From the NCBI RefSeq assembly GCF_000184705.1, contig NC_014831.1:186001-250000 (forward strand): a stretch of 64,000 bases of DNA, written 5' to 3'. This stretch comes from Thermaerobacter marianensis DSM 12885. GTDB lineage: Bacteria > Bacillota > Sulfobacillia > Thermaerobacterales > Thermaerobacteraceae. Under the pieces are notes generated by a model, which worked only from the letters and a program-made list of their open reading frames with translations, was not told the origin of the DNA and made no database searches. Both the position numbers and the translations under genes were made by a program. Below are positions 46,415-61,006 of this stretch, one piece after another; position 1 is the stretch's first letter; each line of letters opens with the position of its first letter.

Positions 46415-47101
46415 GTGATCGAGTTCATCAACGTCAGCAAGGTTTACCCCAACGGGGTTACTGCCCTTCAGGACGTCAGCCTGCACATCGACCGCGGGGA
46501 GTTCGTCTTCCTGGTGGGGCCGTCGGGGGCGGGCAAGTCCACCCTGGTGCGACTGATCTACCGGGAGGAGACGCCGACCCGCGGCATCGTGCTGGTGGAC
46601 GGGCTCAACGTCGGCCGCCTGCGACGTCGCGACGTGCCCTTCCTGCGCAGGCAGATCGGCGTGGTGTTCCAGGACTTCAAGCTGCTCCCCAACCGCACGG
46701 CGTACGAGAACGTGGCCTTCGCCATGTTCGTCACCGGGCACACCCAGCGGCAGATCCGCCGGCGCGTGCCCGAGGTCCTGGAACTGGTGGGCCTGCTGGA
46801 CAAGGCGGGCGCCCTGCCGTCGGAGCTGTCGGGCGGCGAGCAGCAACGGGTCGCCGTGGCGCGGGCCGTGGTCAACCATCCGAAGATCCTGCTGGCCGAC
46901 GAGCCGACGGGCAACCTCGACCCCGAGACGGCGTGGGGGATCATGGAGCTTCTGGTGGAGATCAACCGGCGGGGCACCACCGTGGTGGTGGCGACCCACG
47001 CCCACAACATCGTCAACGCCCTGAAGCGGCGGGTGGTGCGCATCGAGGCGGGGCGGGTCGCCGCCGACCAGTCCCCGGGGGTGCAGGAGCGTGCGATTTG
47101 A
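46415..47101 (+). CDS. ftsE: Cell-division ABC ATPase FtsE
   Basis: FtsE drives FtsX to activate peptidoglycan hydrolases during division or elongation. The 228-residue protein has Walker A GPSGAGKST, the signature LSGGEQQRVAVARA and Walker B ILLADEPTGNLD. GTG 46415 follows GAGAGGTGG at 8 bases and was preferred to GTG 46403. It overlaps ftsX by 11 bases. Confidence 0.96.
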   Translation: MIEFINVSKVYPNGVTALQDVSLHIDRGEFVFLVGPSGAGKSTLVRLIYREETPTRGIVLVDGLNVGRLRRRDVPFLRRQIGVVFQDFKLLPNRTAYENVAFAMFVTGHTQRQIRRRVPEVLELVGLLDKAGALPSELSGGEQQRVAVARAVVNHPKILLADEPTGNLDPETAWGIMELLVEINRRGTTVVVATHAHNIVNALKRRVVRIEAGRVAADQSPGVQERAI

Positions 47102-47978
47102 GACGCTGGGCTACTTCCTGCGCGAGGCGTTGACGGGGATCCGGCGCAACGGGTTCATGAGCTTCGCCTCGGCGTCCACCGTCTTCGTGTCGCTGGTGGT
47201 GCTGAGTCTGCTCCTGGTGGTGGCCGCCAACGTGCGTTACCTGGCGTCCTACGTGGAATCCCAGGTGGCCGTGGTGGCCTTCCTCAGCCCCGACATGCCC
47301 CGGGAAGAGGGGCGGGCCCTGGAGCGCCGCATCGCCGCCATGGAGGGGGTGGCGGAGACCCGGTTCGTCACCCGGGAACAGGCCCTGGCGGACCTCAAGG
47401 CGATGTTCGGCGACCGGGCGGACCTGCTGGAGGGCGTGGAGCAGGAGAACCCGTTGCGGGATTCCATCGAGGTGCGGCTGGCCGACCCGCGGTACGGCGA
47501 TCAGGTGTCGGCCGCCCTGCGCCAGGCGCAGGGGGTCCAAGACGTCAAGTACCGGCGGGACCTGGCCGACCGCATCCGGCGCATGGGCGACGCGGTGCGG
47601 GCGGGGTCGGCGCTGCTGGTGGGTCTCCTGGCGGTGACCACCCTGTTCCTCATCTCCAACACCATCCGGCTGACCGTGTACGCCCGCCGGCGGGAGATCC
47701 AGATCATGAAGCTGGTGGGTGCCACCGACTGGTTCATCCGATGGCCGCTGGTCATCGAGGGCGTGCTGCTGGGGCTGGTCGGCGCGGGGGCGGCGGCGGC
47801 CCTGGCCTGGTGGGGCTACGACCGGCTGGTGGTCGAGGTGACCCGAGCGGTGCCCTTCGTGCCGCTGGTCCCGAAGGAGCCGCTACTCAACCAGGTGGCC
47901 CAGGTGCTGGTGGCGGGCGGGGCGCTGCTGGGCGCGCTGGGGAGTGCCATGTCGTTGCGGCGCCACCTGCGGGTGTGA
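47091..47978 (+). CDS. ftsX: Cell-division membrane protein FtsX
   Basis: Partner of FtsE, 295 residues, with one membrane helix near the start (about 24-48), an extracellular domain (VAVVAFLSPDMPREEGRALERRI...), and three more helices at the end. The start RFETLGYFLREALTGIRRNGFMSFAS is typical. The GTG start lies inside ftsE, so translation is coupled. Next comes an EnvC/CwlO-like hydrolase, the kind of partner FtsEX activates. Confidence 0.95.
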   Translation: MRFETLGYFLREALTGIRRNGFMSFASASTVFVSLVVLSLLLVVAANVRYLASYVESQVAVVAFLSPDMPREEGRALERRIAAMEGVAETRFVTREQALADLKAMFGDRADLLEGVEQENPLRDSIEVRLADPRYGDQVSAALRQAQGVQDVKYRRDLADRIRRMGDAVRAGSALLVGLLAVTTLFLISNTIRLTVYARRREIQIMKLVGATDWFIRWPLVIEGVLLGLVGAGAAAALAWWGYDRLVVEVTRAVPFVPLVPKEPLLNQVAQVLVAGGALLGALGSAMSLRRHLRV

Positions 47979-48280
47979 GGCAGCGCAACCCTGTTGAAAC
48001 CCGGCGGTAGCCGGTCGCCGCCTCGGGCGAGCGTACCGGGACGGGTGATCGGCGAAGGGATCCGAGCCGCCGGGCGGGACGAAGCCGGTCGACGCAACCG
48101 GGCCGGCGGACGGGATCACGAACGAACGCGACAGCGAATGCTGCCGGCGCCCTGCGGTCCGACGGGGCGCCGGACGGGGATGAACCGGCTGCCGCGCGCG
48201 GCCGGGCCGGGGTGGGCACCTGGCCAGCGGCCGCGCGGGGGTTCCGCGGCGGCCGGAGGAACCGGGGAGGGCGAAGCAGC
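47979..48280 (+). other. Spacer between ftsX and the M23 hydrolase gene
   Basis: About 300 bases, GC-rich, with no gene, hairpin or promoter that could be supported. Confidence 0.35.
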
Positions 48281-49663
48281 ATGGTGTGGCATGGTATGGG
48301 CCCGCTGGGGCGGAAAGAGCCCGGGCCGGGCGGGGAGGCGGCCGGCCCCGGCGTGCGGCGCACGCTCGCGGCCGCTACGGGCTCGAGCGACGGTGCCGGC
48401 GCGGAGCGCCGGTCCCGAGCCCGCCGGCGGTGGGCCCGGGCCGCGGCGGGCTTGGCCGCCGTGGCGCTGGTGGTGGCCGGCCTGATTGCGGGCGTGGCGG
48501 GGCCGGCGCCGGTTTCCGCCGGATCGGCCAGTTCCATCAGCGAGCTGCGCCAGAAGATCAACGAGGCCAACGAGACCCTGCGCCAGCTGGAGCAGGAACA
48601 GGCCGAGGCGCAGCGCCGGCTCAAGGCCCTCAAGGAGGACGAGGCCTCCATCGCCGAGCGGGTCCGGATCCTGGAGGAGCAGATCCGGGCGACCCGCATC
48701 AAGCTGGCGGAACTGACGGAACAGGTCCGCGAGGCGGAGGCCCGCGTCGCGGCCAAGCAGCAGGAGATCGACGAGGCCACGCGCCAGCTGGAGCAGCGGG
48801 AAGACTACGTGGCCCGGCGCATCCGGGCGATCCAGGAAAACGGCACCGTGGGCGTGCTGGAGGTCCTCTTCGAGGCCAACAGCTTCTCCGACTTCCTGAC
48901 GCGCCTCGACCTGCTGAGCCAGATCCTGCGCCATGACCTGGACGTGATGGCGCAAGTCAAGGCGGAGCGGGAGCGCCTGGTGGCCGAGAAGCAGCAGCTG
49001 GAGGCGGAGCGGCAGCGGCTGGTGGCCCTCAAGGCCCAGGTGGAGCGCCAGCAGCAACAACTCAACGCCACCGTCGCCAGCCACCGGGACGAGCTGGCCA
49101 AGCTGGCCGAGCAGCGCCGGAAGATCGAGGAGCAGCTGGCGGCCCTGGAGGCCGACTCCAAAGAGGTCGAACGACTCCTGAAGAACCTGCAGGCGGACCT
49201 GAAGCGGCGCCTGGCGGAGCTCAACCGCACGCCGCGCCAGGGCGGCGGGCGGTTCCTCTGGCCGCTCCCGGGCGAGTACACCATCACATCCGGGTTCTCG
49301 CCGGCGCGGCGCCATCCCATTTACGGGACGGTGCGGCCCCACACGGGGATCGACATCGACGGCCAGGGGCCGCCGGATCCCGACCCCAGTACCTGGGATG
49401 AGGTCGTGGCGGCCGACGACGGCATCGTCGTCGCGTCCCAGTACATGAGCGGCTACGGGAACGCGATCATCATCGCCCACGACGAGACCTTCTCCACCCT
49501 GTACGCCCACTTGAGCCGGCGGTACGTCGGGCCGGGCGACGTGGTGCGGCGGGGCCAGGTCATCGGCATGGTGGGGACCACCGGCGCTTCGACCGGCACC
49601 CACTTGCACTTTGAAGTCCGCATCAACGGGCAGCCGGTGGATCCCATGCCGTACTTGCGCTGA
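48281..49663 (+). CDS. Secreted coiled-coil M23 peptidase (EnvC/CwlO-like)
   Basis: Peptidoglycan hydrolase or hydrolase activator controlled by FtsEX. The 460-residue protein has an N-terminal signal/anchor (about 52-80), a long coiled coil (85-310) and a C-terminal LytM domain. All catalytic and zinc residues are visible: RPHTGID, YAHL and HLHFE. This contrasts with SpoIIQ above. ATG 48281 follows GGGGAGG. Immediately after ftsEX, the arrangement parallels EnvC- or PcsB-type partners. Confidence 0.9.
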   Translation: MVWHGMGPLGRKEPGPGGEAAGPGVRRTLAAATGSSDGAGAERRSRARRRWARAAAGLAAVALVVAGLIAGVAGPAPVSAGSASSISELRQKINEANETLRQLEQEQAEAQRRLKALKEDEASIAERVRILEEQIRATRIKLAELTEQVREAEARVAAKQQEIDEATRQLEQREDYVARRIRAIQENGTVGVLEVLFEANSFSDFLTRLDLLSQILRHDLDVMAQVKAERERLVAEKQQLEAERQRLVALKAQVERQQQQLNATVASHRDELAKLAEQRRKIEEQLAALEADSKEVERLLKNLQADLKRRLAELNRTPRQGGGRFLWPLPGEYTITSGFSPARRHPIYGTVRPHTGIDIDGQGPPDPDPSTWDEVVAADDGIVVASQYMSGYGNAIIIAHDETFSTLYAHLSRRYVGPGDVVRRGQVIGMVGTTGASTGTHLHFEVRINGQPVDPMPYLR

Positions 49664-49710
49664 GGATGGAGCAGGGACGAGCTCCCCGCCAGGGTGAACA
49701 CCCAAGCAGG

Positions 49711-49748
49711 GCGACAGGCCGGATCCCCGCCGGGATCCGGCCTGTCGC
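49711..49748 (+). terminator. Terminator after the M23 hydrolase gene
   Basis: A perfect 17-base-pair stem (49711-49727 with 49732-49748) and a CGCC loop, followed by TTGCC. It is very stable but has a poor U-tract. Confidence 0.65.
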
Positions 49749-49928
49749 TTGCCGCAAAGGGACGGATGCCGCGGCGCCGGAGGCGCCCCAAACCGATGTG
49801 CTATCCTGAATGGAGATCGCATTGACGGCGACCATTCCCGAGTGCCCCCTTCCGTTCGTCCCCGGCGGCCGGGGGCATAGGCTGGTGGAGGCAGGCGCCT
49901 CGCTCCGGCTGGGAGGATCAAGACCACC

Positions 49929-51305
49929 ATGACGGCATTCGGACAATCCTTTGACACGGGGCCGGCCGGGCGGGAAGGAGACCGCCCGGTTCTCACCTGG
50001 CGCCAGGCGGTGGCCGGCGCCCTGGTCCTGGTGATCCTGACGGCCGCGATCACCCTGGTCGTCTCCGAGCGGGTGGAAGGCTTCTGGCTGCGCCTCTTCC
50101 CCCAGAGCGTGGCGCTGGGTGACGCCGAGAAGCAGCAGCTGCTGGACGAGCTGGTCCGGTCGCCCAACTTCGACCGGTTCCTCCGCGTGGTGCAGCTGGT
50201 CCGGACGCAGTACGTGGACCCGCTGCCCGTCGACCAGCTCCTCGAGGGCGCCGCCCGGGGCGTGGTGGAGGCCACCGGCGACCCCTTCTCGACCTACTTC
50301 AACCCGGAGGAATTCCGGGAGTTCCAGATCGACGTGTCGGGCCACTACACCGGCATCGGCGTGGTGGTCTCCGAACGGGAACAGGGCGGCGTGGTGGTGC
50401 AGACGCCGTTCGAGGGATCCCCCGGCGCCACCACCCCCTTTGAGGGCGCGGGTCCCGGCGACCCCGTGGGGTTGCGCCCCGGGGACCTGATCATCGCCGT
50501 GGACGGCAAGGACGTCACCCAGGAGTCGGTGGAGGCGGTGGCGCGGATGATCCGCGGCCCCGAGGGCACCCAGGTCACGGTGGAAGTCCTGCGCGAGGGC
50601 TACGACAAGCCGCTCAAGTTCGTCCTCACCCGGCGCAACATCGAGGTGCCGTCGGTCCAGGCGCACATGCTGGAAGGCGGCATCGGGTACATCCAGCTGA
50701 CCCAGTTTCTCTCCGATACGCCGCAGGACTTCGATGCGGCGCTGGAGGAGTTGCAGCGCCAGGGCATGCGGGGCCTGATCCTGGACCTGCGCAACAACCC
50801 CGGTGGCGAGCTGCAGGCGGTGGTCCGGGTCGCCGACCGGCTGCTGCCCCGCGGGCCCATCGTCCACATCGAGTACCGCAACCGCGGGCGGGAGACCTAC
50901 TCCTCCGACGCCCAGGCGCTGGGCCTGCCGCTGGCGGTGCTGGTCAACCAGGGCAGCGCCAGCGCGTCGGAGATCCTGGCGGGCGCCATCCAGGACTACG
51001 GGGTGGGCGTGCTGGTGGGCGAGCACACCTTCGGCAAGGGCACGGTCCAGACGGTCTGGCCCCTGGACGACCGCGGCCTGCCCGGCCTCGGCGGGCAGCA
51101 GCGGGACCGGGCGGGCGTCAAGCTCACCGTGGCCCGGTACCTGACGCCCAGGGAGCGGCCCATCGTCATGGGGAAGGGCATCACGCCCGACGTCCAGGTG
51201 CCCTTCGAACTCAACACCCTGGAGGGAATGGGTGACCTCCGCCGCGACCCGCAGCTTCGGGCGGCGTACCAGCGGGTCCAGCAGATGGTCGCCGGTGGGA
51301 AATGA
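49929..51305 (+). CDS. ctpB: S41 C-terminal processing protease (CtpA/CtpB-like)
   Basis: Membrane-anchored serine protease of the envelope; in B. subtilis CtpB cleaves SpoIVFA during sporulation. The 458-residue protein has an N-terminal membrane helix (about 26-47), a PDZ domain (about 130-235) and the S41 domain with the serine motif GSASASE (342-348) and Lys370 in TFGKGTVQT. ATG 49929 follows GGGAGGATC. It overlaps the next gene by four bases (ATGA). A TGCTATCCT word (49799-49807) may be its extended -10. Confidence 0.93.
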   Translation: MTAFGQSFDTGPAGREGDRPVLTWRQAVAGALVLVILTAAITLVVSERVEGFWLRLFPQSVALGDAEKQQLLDELVRSPNFDRFLRVVQLVRTQYVDPLPVDQLLEGAARGVVEATGDPFSTYFNPEEFREFQIDVSGHYTGIGVVVSEREQGGVVVQTPFEGSPGATTPFEGAGPGDPVGLRPGDLIIAVDGKDVTQESVEAVARMIRGPEGTQVTVEVLREGYDKPLKFVLTRRNIEVPSVQAHMLEGGIGYIQLTQFLSDTPQDFDAALEELQRQGMRGLILDLRNNPGGELQAVVRVADRLLPRGPIVHIEYRNRGRETYSSDAQALGLPLAVLVNQGSASASEILAGAIQDYGVGVLVGEHTFGKGTVQTVWPLDDRGLPGLGGQQRDRAGVKLTVARYLTPRERPIVMGKGITPDVQVPFELNTLEGMGDLRRDPQLRAAYQRVQQMVAGGK

Positions 51306-52570
51306 ACGGGCCGTGGGGACTGCCCCTGGGCGAGCTGGCGCGGCTGCTGGTGTTCGACACGTTGCCGGCCACCGTCCTCAGCCCGTCCACGGCCCCGCTG
51401 TTCGTGTTGGTGCTGGGACTGGTGGCGTTTCAGTACGCGCGCATCGGCCGCATGGAGCTGGAGATGTACGGCCGCACCCTGGTGCCCACGTGGCACCGGG
51501 TGCTGACGGCGGTGGCCGCGGGGCTGCTGGGTGGGTTCGTCGGCGGGCTGATCATGACGGCGGCCGGGGTGGTGCTTGAGCCGCGCGACGTCACGCCCCT
51601 GTGGCCCGTGGCCCTGGTCCTCGCCCTGATTCGCCCGCGGTTCATCTGCTTTGCCTATGCGACGGGGATCATCGGGGCCAGCACCCTGCTCTGGGGCTGG
51701 CCCCAGGTGCACGTTCCGGGGCTGGTGGCGCTGGTCGGGGTGTTGCACCTGGCGGAAGCCATTCTGGTCTACATCGACGGTGCCGAGGGGGCCACGCCGG
51801 TCCTGGCTCGCAACGGGCGGGGCGAGGTGGTGGGCGGGTACCTGATGCAGCGGTTCTGGCCGGTGCCGGCGGCCATCCTCGTGCTGATCAACTTCACCTC
51901 GCCGGGGGGCGGCATCGAGATGCCGCCGTGGTGGCCGCTGGTGGGGCCGGCGGATCCCGAGCGCCTGCAAGCCGCCGGCTGGATCGTGGCGGCCCTGCCG
52001 CTGGTGGCGGGGTTGGGCTATACCGACGTGGCCCTGACCGCCACGCCGGGGGCCCGCTCGCGGCGCATGGCGTTGATCATGGTCGCCTACGGGGCGGCCC
52101 TGGTCGGGCTGGCGGCGCTGGCGGAGCGGGATGCGGCGTGGCTGTGGCCCGCCACCCTGGCCTCGCCCCTGCTGCACGAGGGGATGATTCAGCTGGGCTT
52201 GGCCCGGGAACGCTGGGGCCGGCCCCTCTTCGGGCCCGCCGAGCAGGGCGCGCGGGTGTTTTGGGTCTGGCCCGGCTCCCAGGCGGAAGCCCTGGGACTG
52301 CAGGCGGGCGACATCATCCTGGCCGCCAACGGACGGCCGGTGCAGCGGGAAGGCGATCTGGTGAGCGTGGCCATGGACCTGTGGGAAGGGCGGCCCCGCA
52401 TCTACGACCTCAGGCTGGAGGTCCAGCGTGGCGGGCGGCGGGTGACGCTGGAGCTGGCTCGGTTCGATCCCATGAGGCCCTTCGGGGCGGTGCTGGTTCC
52501 TCCGCCGGGGGATCCGGCGCCCCGGCCCGTGGTCGACCTGGGCAGAGGCAAACACTTGTTTGGCACTTGA
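51302..52570 (+). CDS. MinJ-like multi-pass membrane protein with PDZ domain
   Basis: The 422-residue protein has about eight membrane helices and a C-terminal PDZ domain (about 320-395: [36 protein letters not shown]). In B. subtilis the gene between ctpB and uvrBA is minJ, which links DivIVA to MinCD at the septum and has the same layout. Topology and position suggest MinJ; overall identity was not tested. Its start is coupled to the protease gene. The LexA-like box of uvrB lies in its last 25 bases. Confidence 0.8.
   Translation: MNGPWGLPLGELARLLVFDTLPATVLSPSTAPLFVLVLGLVAFQYARIGRMELEMYGRTLVPTWHRVLTAVAAGLLGGFVGGLIMTAAGVVLEPRDVTPLWPVALVLALIRPRFICFAYATGIIGASTLLWGWPQVHVPGLVALVGVLHLAEAILVYIDGAEGATPVLARNGRGEVVGGYLMQRFWPVPAAILVLINFTSPGGGIEMPPWWPLVGPADPERLQAAGWIVAALPLVAGLGYTDVALTATPGARSRRMALIMVAYGAALVGLAALAERDAAWLWPATLASPLLHEGMIQLGLARERWGRPLFGPAEQGARVFWVWPGSQAEALGLQAGDIILAANGRPVQREGDLVSVAMDLWEGRPRIYDLRLEVQRGGRRVTLELARFDPMRPFGAVLVPPPGDPAPRPVVDLGRGKHLFGT
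52549..52562 (+). promoter_or_regulatory. LexA-box-like palindrome before uvrB
   Basis: CAAACACTTGTTTG is a perfect inverted repeat and differs from the Firmicute LexA box CGAACNNNNGTTCG only at the two symmetrical second positions. It overlaps the -35 hexamer of the putative uvrB promoter, a good place for repression. Confidence 0.6.
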
Positions 52571-52585
52571 CGCCGGGGGTACACT
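52556..52585 (+). promoter_or_regulatory. Putative sigma-A promoter of uvrB-uvrA
   Basis: TTGTTT (52556-52561) and TACACT (52580-52585), 18 bases apart, inside the end of the MinJ-like gene and just after it. The LexA-like palindrome covers the -35. Confidence 0.5.
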
Positions 52586-52715
52586 GGAGGCGCGGCCTTG
52601 CGGCGCGGCCCTCGCCGAGGCTGGGGCGGGCGGTCCGGGGGTGCGGCGCCGGGACCGCACGGAACTCGGCCGGGCGGTCCAGGGCCGGGGTGCGCGGGAC
52701 CGGGAGGTGGGAAGC

Positions 52716-54797
<2,082 letters not shown>

Positions 54798-54806
54798 AGC
54801 CATGCC

Positions 54807-57657
<2,851 letters not shown>

Positions 57658-57677
<20 letters not shown>

Positions 57678-59190
57678 TGACGATCCGGGGGCCCGAACCC
57701 GCGGCCGGTGCGGAACCGGCAGCCCCGGCGGCGGAGCCGGACCCGGCTTCCGAACCGGACCGGGGTGCGGGGCCGGACCCGGCCGAAGAGCCCGGTCCCG
57801 GTCCGGGCGAAGGACCGCCCGGTGCCCGCCCGGTCTCCTCCGGACCCGCCGCGCCCTCCGGCTCCGCGGGCGGCGCGTTCCCAGGGCGCGTCCCCGGCGT
57901 TCCGGTTCCGGCCGGAGGGGCCGGGGGCGTGGACGCCGGCGGACCACCTTGCCGGCGGTGCTGCCGCCGTGCCCGGGTTCCACGGCGGCGGGAACCGGCC
58001 CGGTCCGCAGGGTCGTCGGGATCGGGCGGGTTGAATTCCCGCAGCAGGGCCTGGACGAAGGCGACCACGGGGACGGCCAGGATGGCGCCGAGGATGCCGG
58101 CGATCTCGTACCCTGCCAGCAGCGCCAGCAGGGTCGCCAGCGGGTGGAGACCCACGGCCTGCCCGGTGATGCGGGGCACCAGGACGTTGCCCTCGACCTG
58201 CTGGACGACGACGAAGAACAGGGTGACGTAGAGCACCGCCGGCCAGGGCTGGAACAGGGCGACCAGGATGGCCGGGATGGCGCCCAGGACCGCCCCGACG
58301 ATGGGCACGAGCTCCATGACGCCGGCGATGACCCCCAGCAGGGCGGGGTAAGGCATCCCGAGGGCGCTCATGCCGATGCCCACCGCCACGCCGATGATCA
58401 GGCCGAGCAGCAACTGCCCCCGCAGGTAGCCGCCGAACACCCGCAAGGCGACGGCTTGGGCCCGCCGCACCGGCCCCCGGTAGCGCCGGGGCAGGTAGCC
58501 CAGCATCTGCCGGTTCAGGCCGCCCCCGTCGACCACCAGGTAGATCGAGATCACCAGCACCAGCAGGGCGTTGGCCAGCGTGGTCCCGACGCCGGTGACC
58601 ACGGCGGTGACCCCGGCCAGGATCCGGTTGGTGTTGCCGGCCACCCGCTCGAGGAACTGGCTGGCCAGGTCCCGGGGCTCCAGGCTGACGCCATAACGAG
58701 ACAGGTACGCCTGCAGGGCCTCCATGTACGTCTGAAGCAGGGGGACCGCCTGTTCGACCTGCTGGCGGTATTGCGGTACCGCCCAGAAGAGCTCCTGGGC
58801 CTGTTCCTTGATGGGGCCGGCCAGGTAGACCACGCCGAGGGCCAGCAGCGCGACGAAGGCGAGATACAGCAGCAGCGCGGCCAGGGCACGGCTGCGCATG
58901 CCCCGCTCGAGGAAGCTGACGGCGGGCTCCAGCAGGAAGGCCAACACGCCCGCGAGACCGAGCAGGGTGAGGGTGCGGGCGAAGTGGGACAGGACCCACC
59001 ACGCCAGCCACGCGACCCCTGCGGCGGCCAGGACGTTCAGCAAGGTGACCAGGGTCGTCCAGGCCGGGCCGGCCGGCGGCGGGGGCGGCCCACCCGTCCC
59101 GCCCGTGCTCCCGGCGCCGCCGGTTCCCCGGGCCTCACCGGGCGGTTCGCCCGACTGCCGTACGGGTTCCACTGCCGGTTCCGTCGTCAA
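57658..59190 (-). CDS. AI-2E family transporter (PerM-like)
   Basis: Multi-pass membrane protein of the AI-2E/PerM family, some of whose members are antiporters. The 510-residue product has about eight membrane helices with the family region [24 protein letters not shown] and the ending [24 protein letters not shown]. About 130 residues rich in Pro, Gly and Arg follow the last helix and look disordered. TTG start at 59190 with GGAGGG 6 bases before. The gene ends 20 bases inside uvrA on the other strand. The transported substrate is unknown. Confidence 0.88.
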
Positions 59191-59516
59191 AAGGATCCCT
59201 CCGCTTGGGCATGCGGTGGGCGTTGCAACGCACCCCGGCCATCTTCGACGGCCGGGCGGCCGGTTTCCTTCTCCGGTGGCGCCACGCACCGGCGAACCCA
59301 CACTGCGGTCGCAATGAAGGCGGTCGCCGCCGTGCAACCTAGAAAAGAGCCCCAACCAACGGTATGGTGCCATTTCGGCTCCGATATGACCGGCCGGCGC
59401 GGGCAGCAGCCAAGGTGGAGCGGGTTCGATCCAGGGAAGATCCGGCCGAGGGCGAGCGGGCCGGCAAGGGCGGTGCGGTGGCAAAGCGCTGGGTTCGGGA
59501 TGGCAAAGCGCCGGTC
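59191..59516. other. Spacer between the radical-SAM and AI-2E genes
   Basis: About 325 bases. It has two exact copies of TGGCAAAGCGC, 22 bases apart (59479-59489 and 59501-59511), next to the end of the radical-SAM gene, and an AT-richer pocket near 59338-59362. No gene or sure promoter is seen. Confidence 0.35.
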
Positions 59517-60800
59517 TTATGCACCGGGCAACGGCAAGGCCAGTTGCTGGCTGCCGCCGCCACCGTCGCGCGACCCGTACCGGCGACCGTCCCCGTGGCC
59601 GGGCCACAGGGGCCTTCGGGACGGGCCCCGGCCCCTCTCGCCTGCGGACGCGGCCGGACGAGCACGCGGGCCCGACCCTGGCGACGTCCCGAGGGGCCGG
59701 TTCGTCCCCCAGGAACCGGGCAAGATGGGGGTGACGCCGGCCATCGCCGCCACGGGCAGCACCGGGACCGGTTGGCCCGGCGTGGGATCGCGGTCCCGGG
59801 GTCCGATCGGGCCGGACCCCCGAACGGGTCCCGCAGCCAAGGGGCCGGCAGCCAAGGGGGTGGAGTTTCCGGCTCCGTTTCTCCCGGCCCCGCCCGCGAC
59901 GCCCCCGTCCGCCTCCGCCCCGCGGGGCGGTTCCACGGCGTGCCGGCCGGTGGGCAGGCCCCACTTCGTCTTGAGTTCCTCGACCCGCCGCAGCACGCTT
60001 TCCCGGTAGAACGGGGCGGCGTCGCGGCCACGGTACAGGGCGCGGTACATGGGCATCAGGTCGGGGCGGATCCGGGCCAGGGCAGGGAACACCCACTCCC
60101 GGACACCGGGCCCCAGGTGCAGCACGCCCGGCCAGAGGAAGGCGGCGCCGTGCCGGGCTGCCTCCCGGACCACCGCCTCCAGGTGGCGGCGGTCGTCGGT
60201 GATCCCGGGCAGAATGGGCGCCAGGAAGACCCCCGCCCGGACGCCGGCCTCCCGCAGCCGCTGCAGCACCCTGAGCCGCTGGTACGGGTGGGGCGTGCCG
60301 GGTTCCAATTGCCGCCACAGGGCCGGGTCGACGGTGGGGACGGAGAGATTGACGGTGCACCCCGCCCTGCGGGTCGCCTCGACCAGGAGGTCCAGATCGC
60401 GCAACACCAGGGTGCTCTTCGTGGTGATGGAAAAGGGGGTGCCGGCGTCGATCAGTTCCCGCAGGATTCCGCGCATCAGCCGGTACTTGCCTTCGATGGG
60501 CTGGTACGGGTCGGTGGCGGTCCCGATGGCGACCAGCTCCCGGTTCCACCCCGGCCGCCCCAGGTCCCGGCGCAGCGCCTTGACGGCGTCGGCCTTGACG
60601 AAGATCACCGACTCGAAGTCGAGGCCGCCGTCGAGACCCAGGTAGGGGTGCGTCGCCCTGGCGTAGCAGTACACGCACCCATGGGTGCACCCCCGGTACG
60701 GGTTGATGCTCCAGCGGAAAGGCATTCCGGGCGGGACCTTGTTGATCAGGGTCTTGCACGCCAGCCACCGGTACTGGATGCGACGGGCGCGGGGACGCAC
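59517..60800 (-). CDS. Radical-SAM protein (SPL/Rv2578c-like)
   Basis: The 427-residue protein has the radical-SAM cluster CTHGCVYC (Cys38, Cys42, Cys45) and the surrounding words of spore-photoproduct-lyase-like proteins (INPYRGCTHGCVYCYAR...GTATDPYQPIEGKYRLMRGIL). Proteins of this group are often annotated as related to DNA photodamage repair, but the substrate here is not known. About 115 C-terminal residues are Gly/Pro/Arg-rich and hold one 13-mer copy. GTG 60800 was preferred to TTG 60881, which would put the LexA-like box inside the gene. It is divergent from uvrC. Confidence 0.8.
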   Translation of the reverse strand: MRPRARRIQYRWLACKTLINKVPPGMPFRWSINPYRGCTHGCVYCYARATHPYLGLDGGLDFESVIFVKADAVKALRRDLGRPGWNRELVAIGTATDPYQPIEGKYRLMRGILRELIDAGTPFSITTKSTLVLRDLDLLVEATRRAGCTVNLSVPTVDPALWRQLEPGTPHPYQRLRVLQRLREAGVRAGVFLAPILPGITDDRRHLEAVVREAARHGAAFLWPGVLHLGPGVREWVFPALARIRPDLMPMYRALYRGRDAAPFYRESVLRRVEELKTKWGLPTGRHAVEPPRGAEADGGVAGGAGRNGAGNSTPLAAGPLAAGPVRGSGPIGPRDRDPTPGQPVPVLPVAAMAGVTPILPGSWGTNRPLGTSPGSGPRARPAASAGERGRGPSRRPLWPGHGDGRRYGSRDGGGGSQQLALPLPGA

Positions 60801-60829
60801 GGGACCACCCCCGGATCTCGGACGGGTTC

Positions 60830-60843
60830 CGAACAAATGTTCC
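60830..60843. promoter_or_regulatory. LexA box between the radical-SAM gene and uvrC
   Basis: CGAACAAATGTTCC matches the Firmicute LexA box CGAACNNNNGTTCG at all positions but the last. It lies in the divergent region, 30 bases before the radical-SAM start and about 165 before uvrC, and could repress both. Confidence 0.7.
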
Positions 60844-61006
60844 CTACCAGGAATTGTAGGAGGGAATGGGTGTTCGGTCAAGGGGATCGAGGCGTGCTAT
60901 GATCAATCCGGACACCGGTGCCGGGCCGGCGCGCAGGCCGGCCCGGCGCCAAAGCCGGCCGAAGGCCATGCTGGGGCCGGCGGGGCAGGGGAAAGGGGGT
61001 GCGCCT

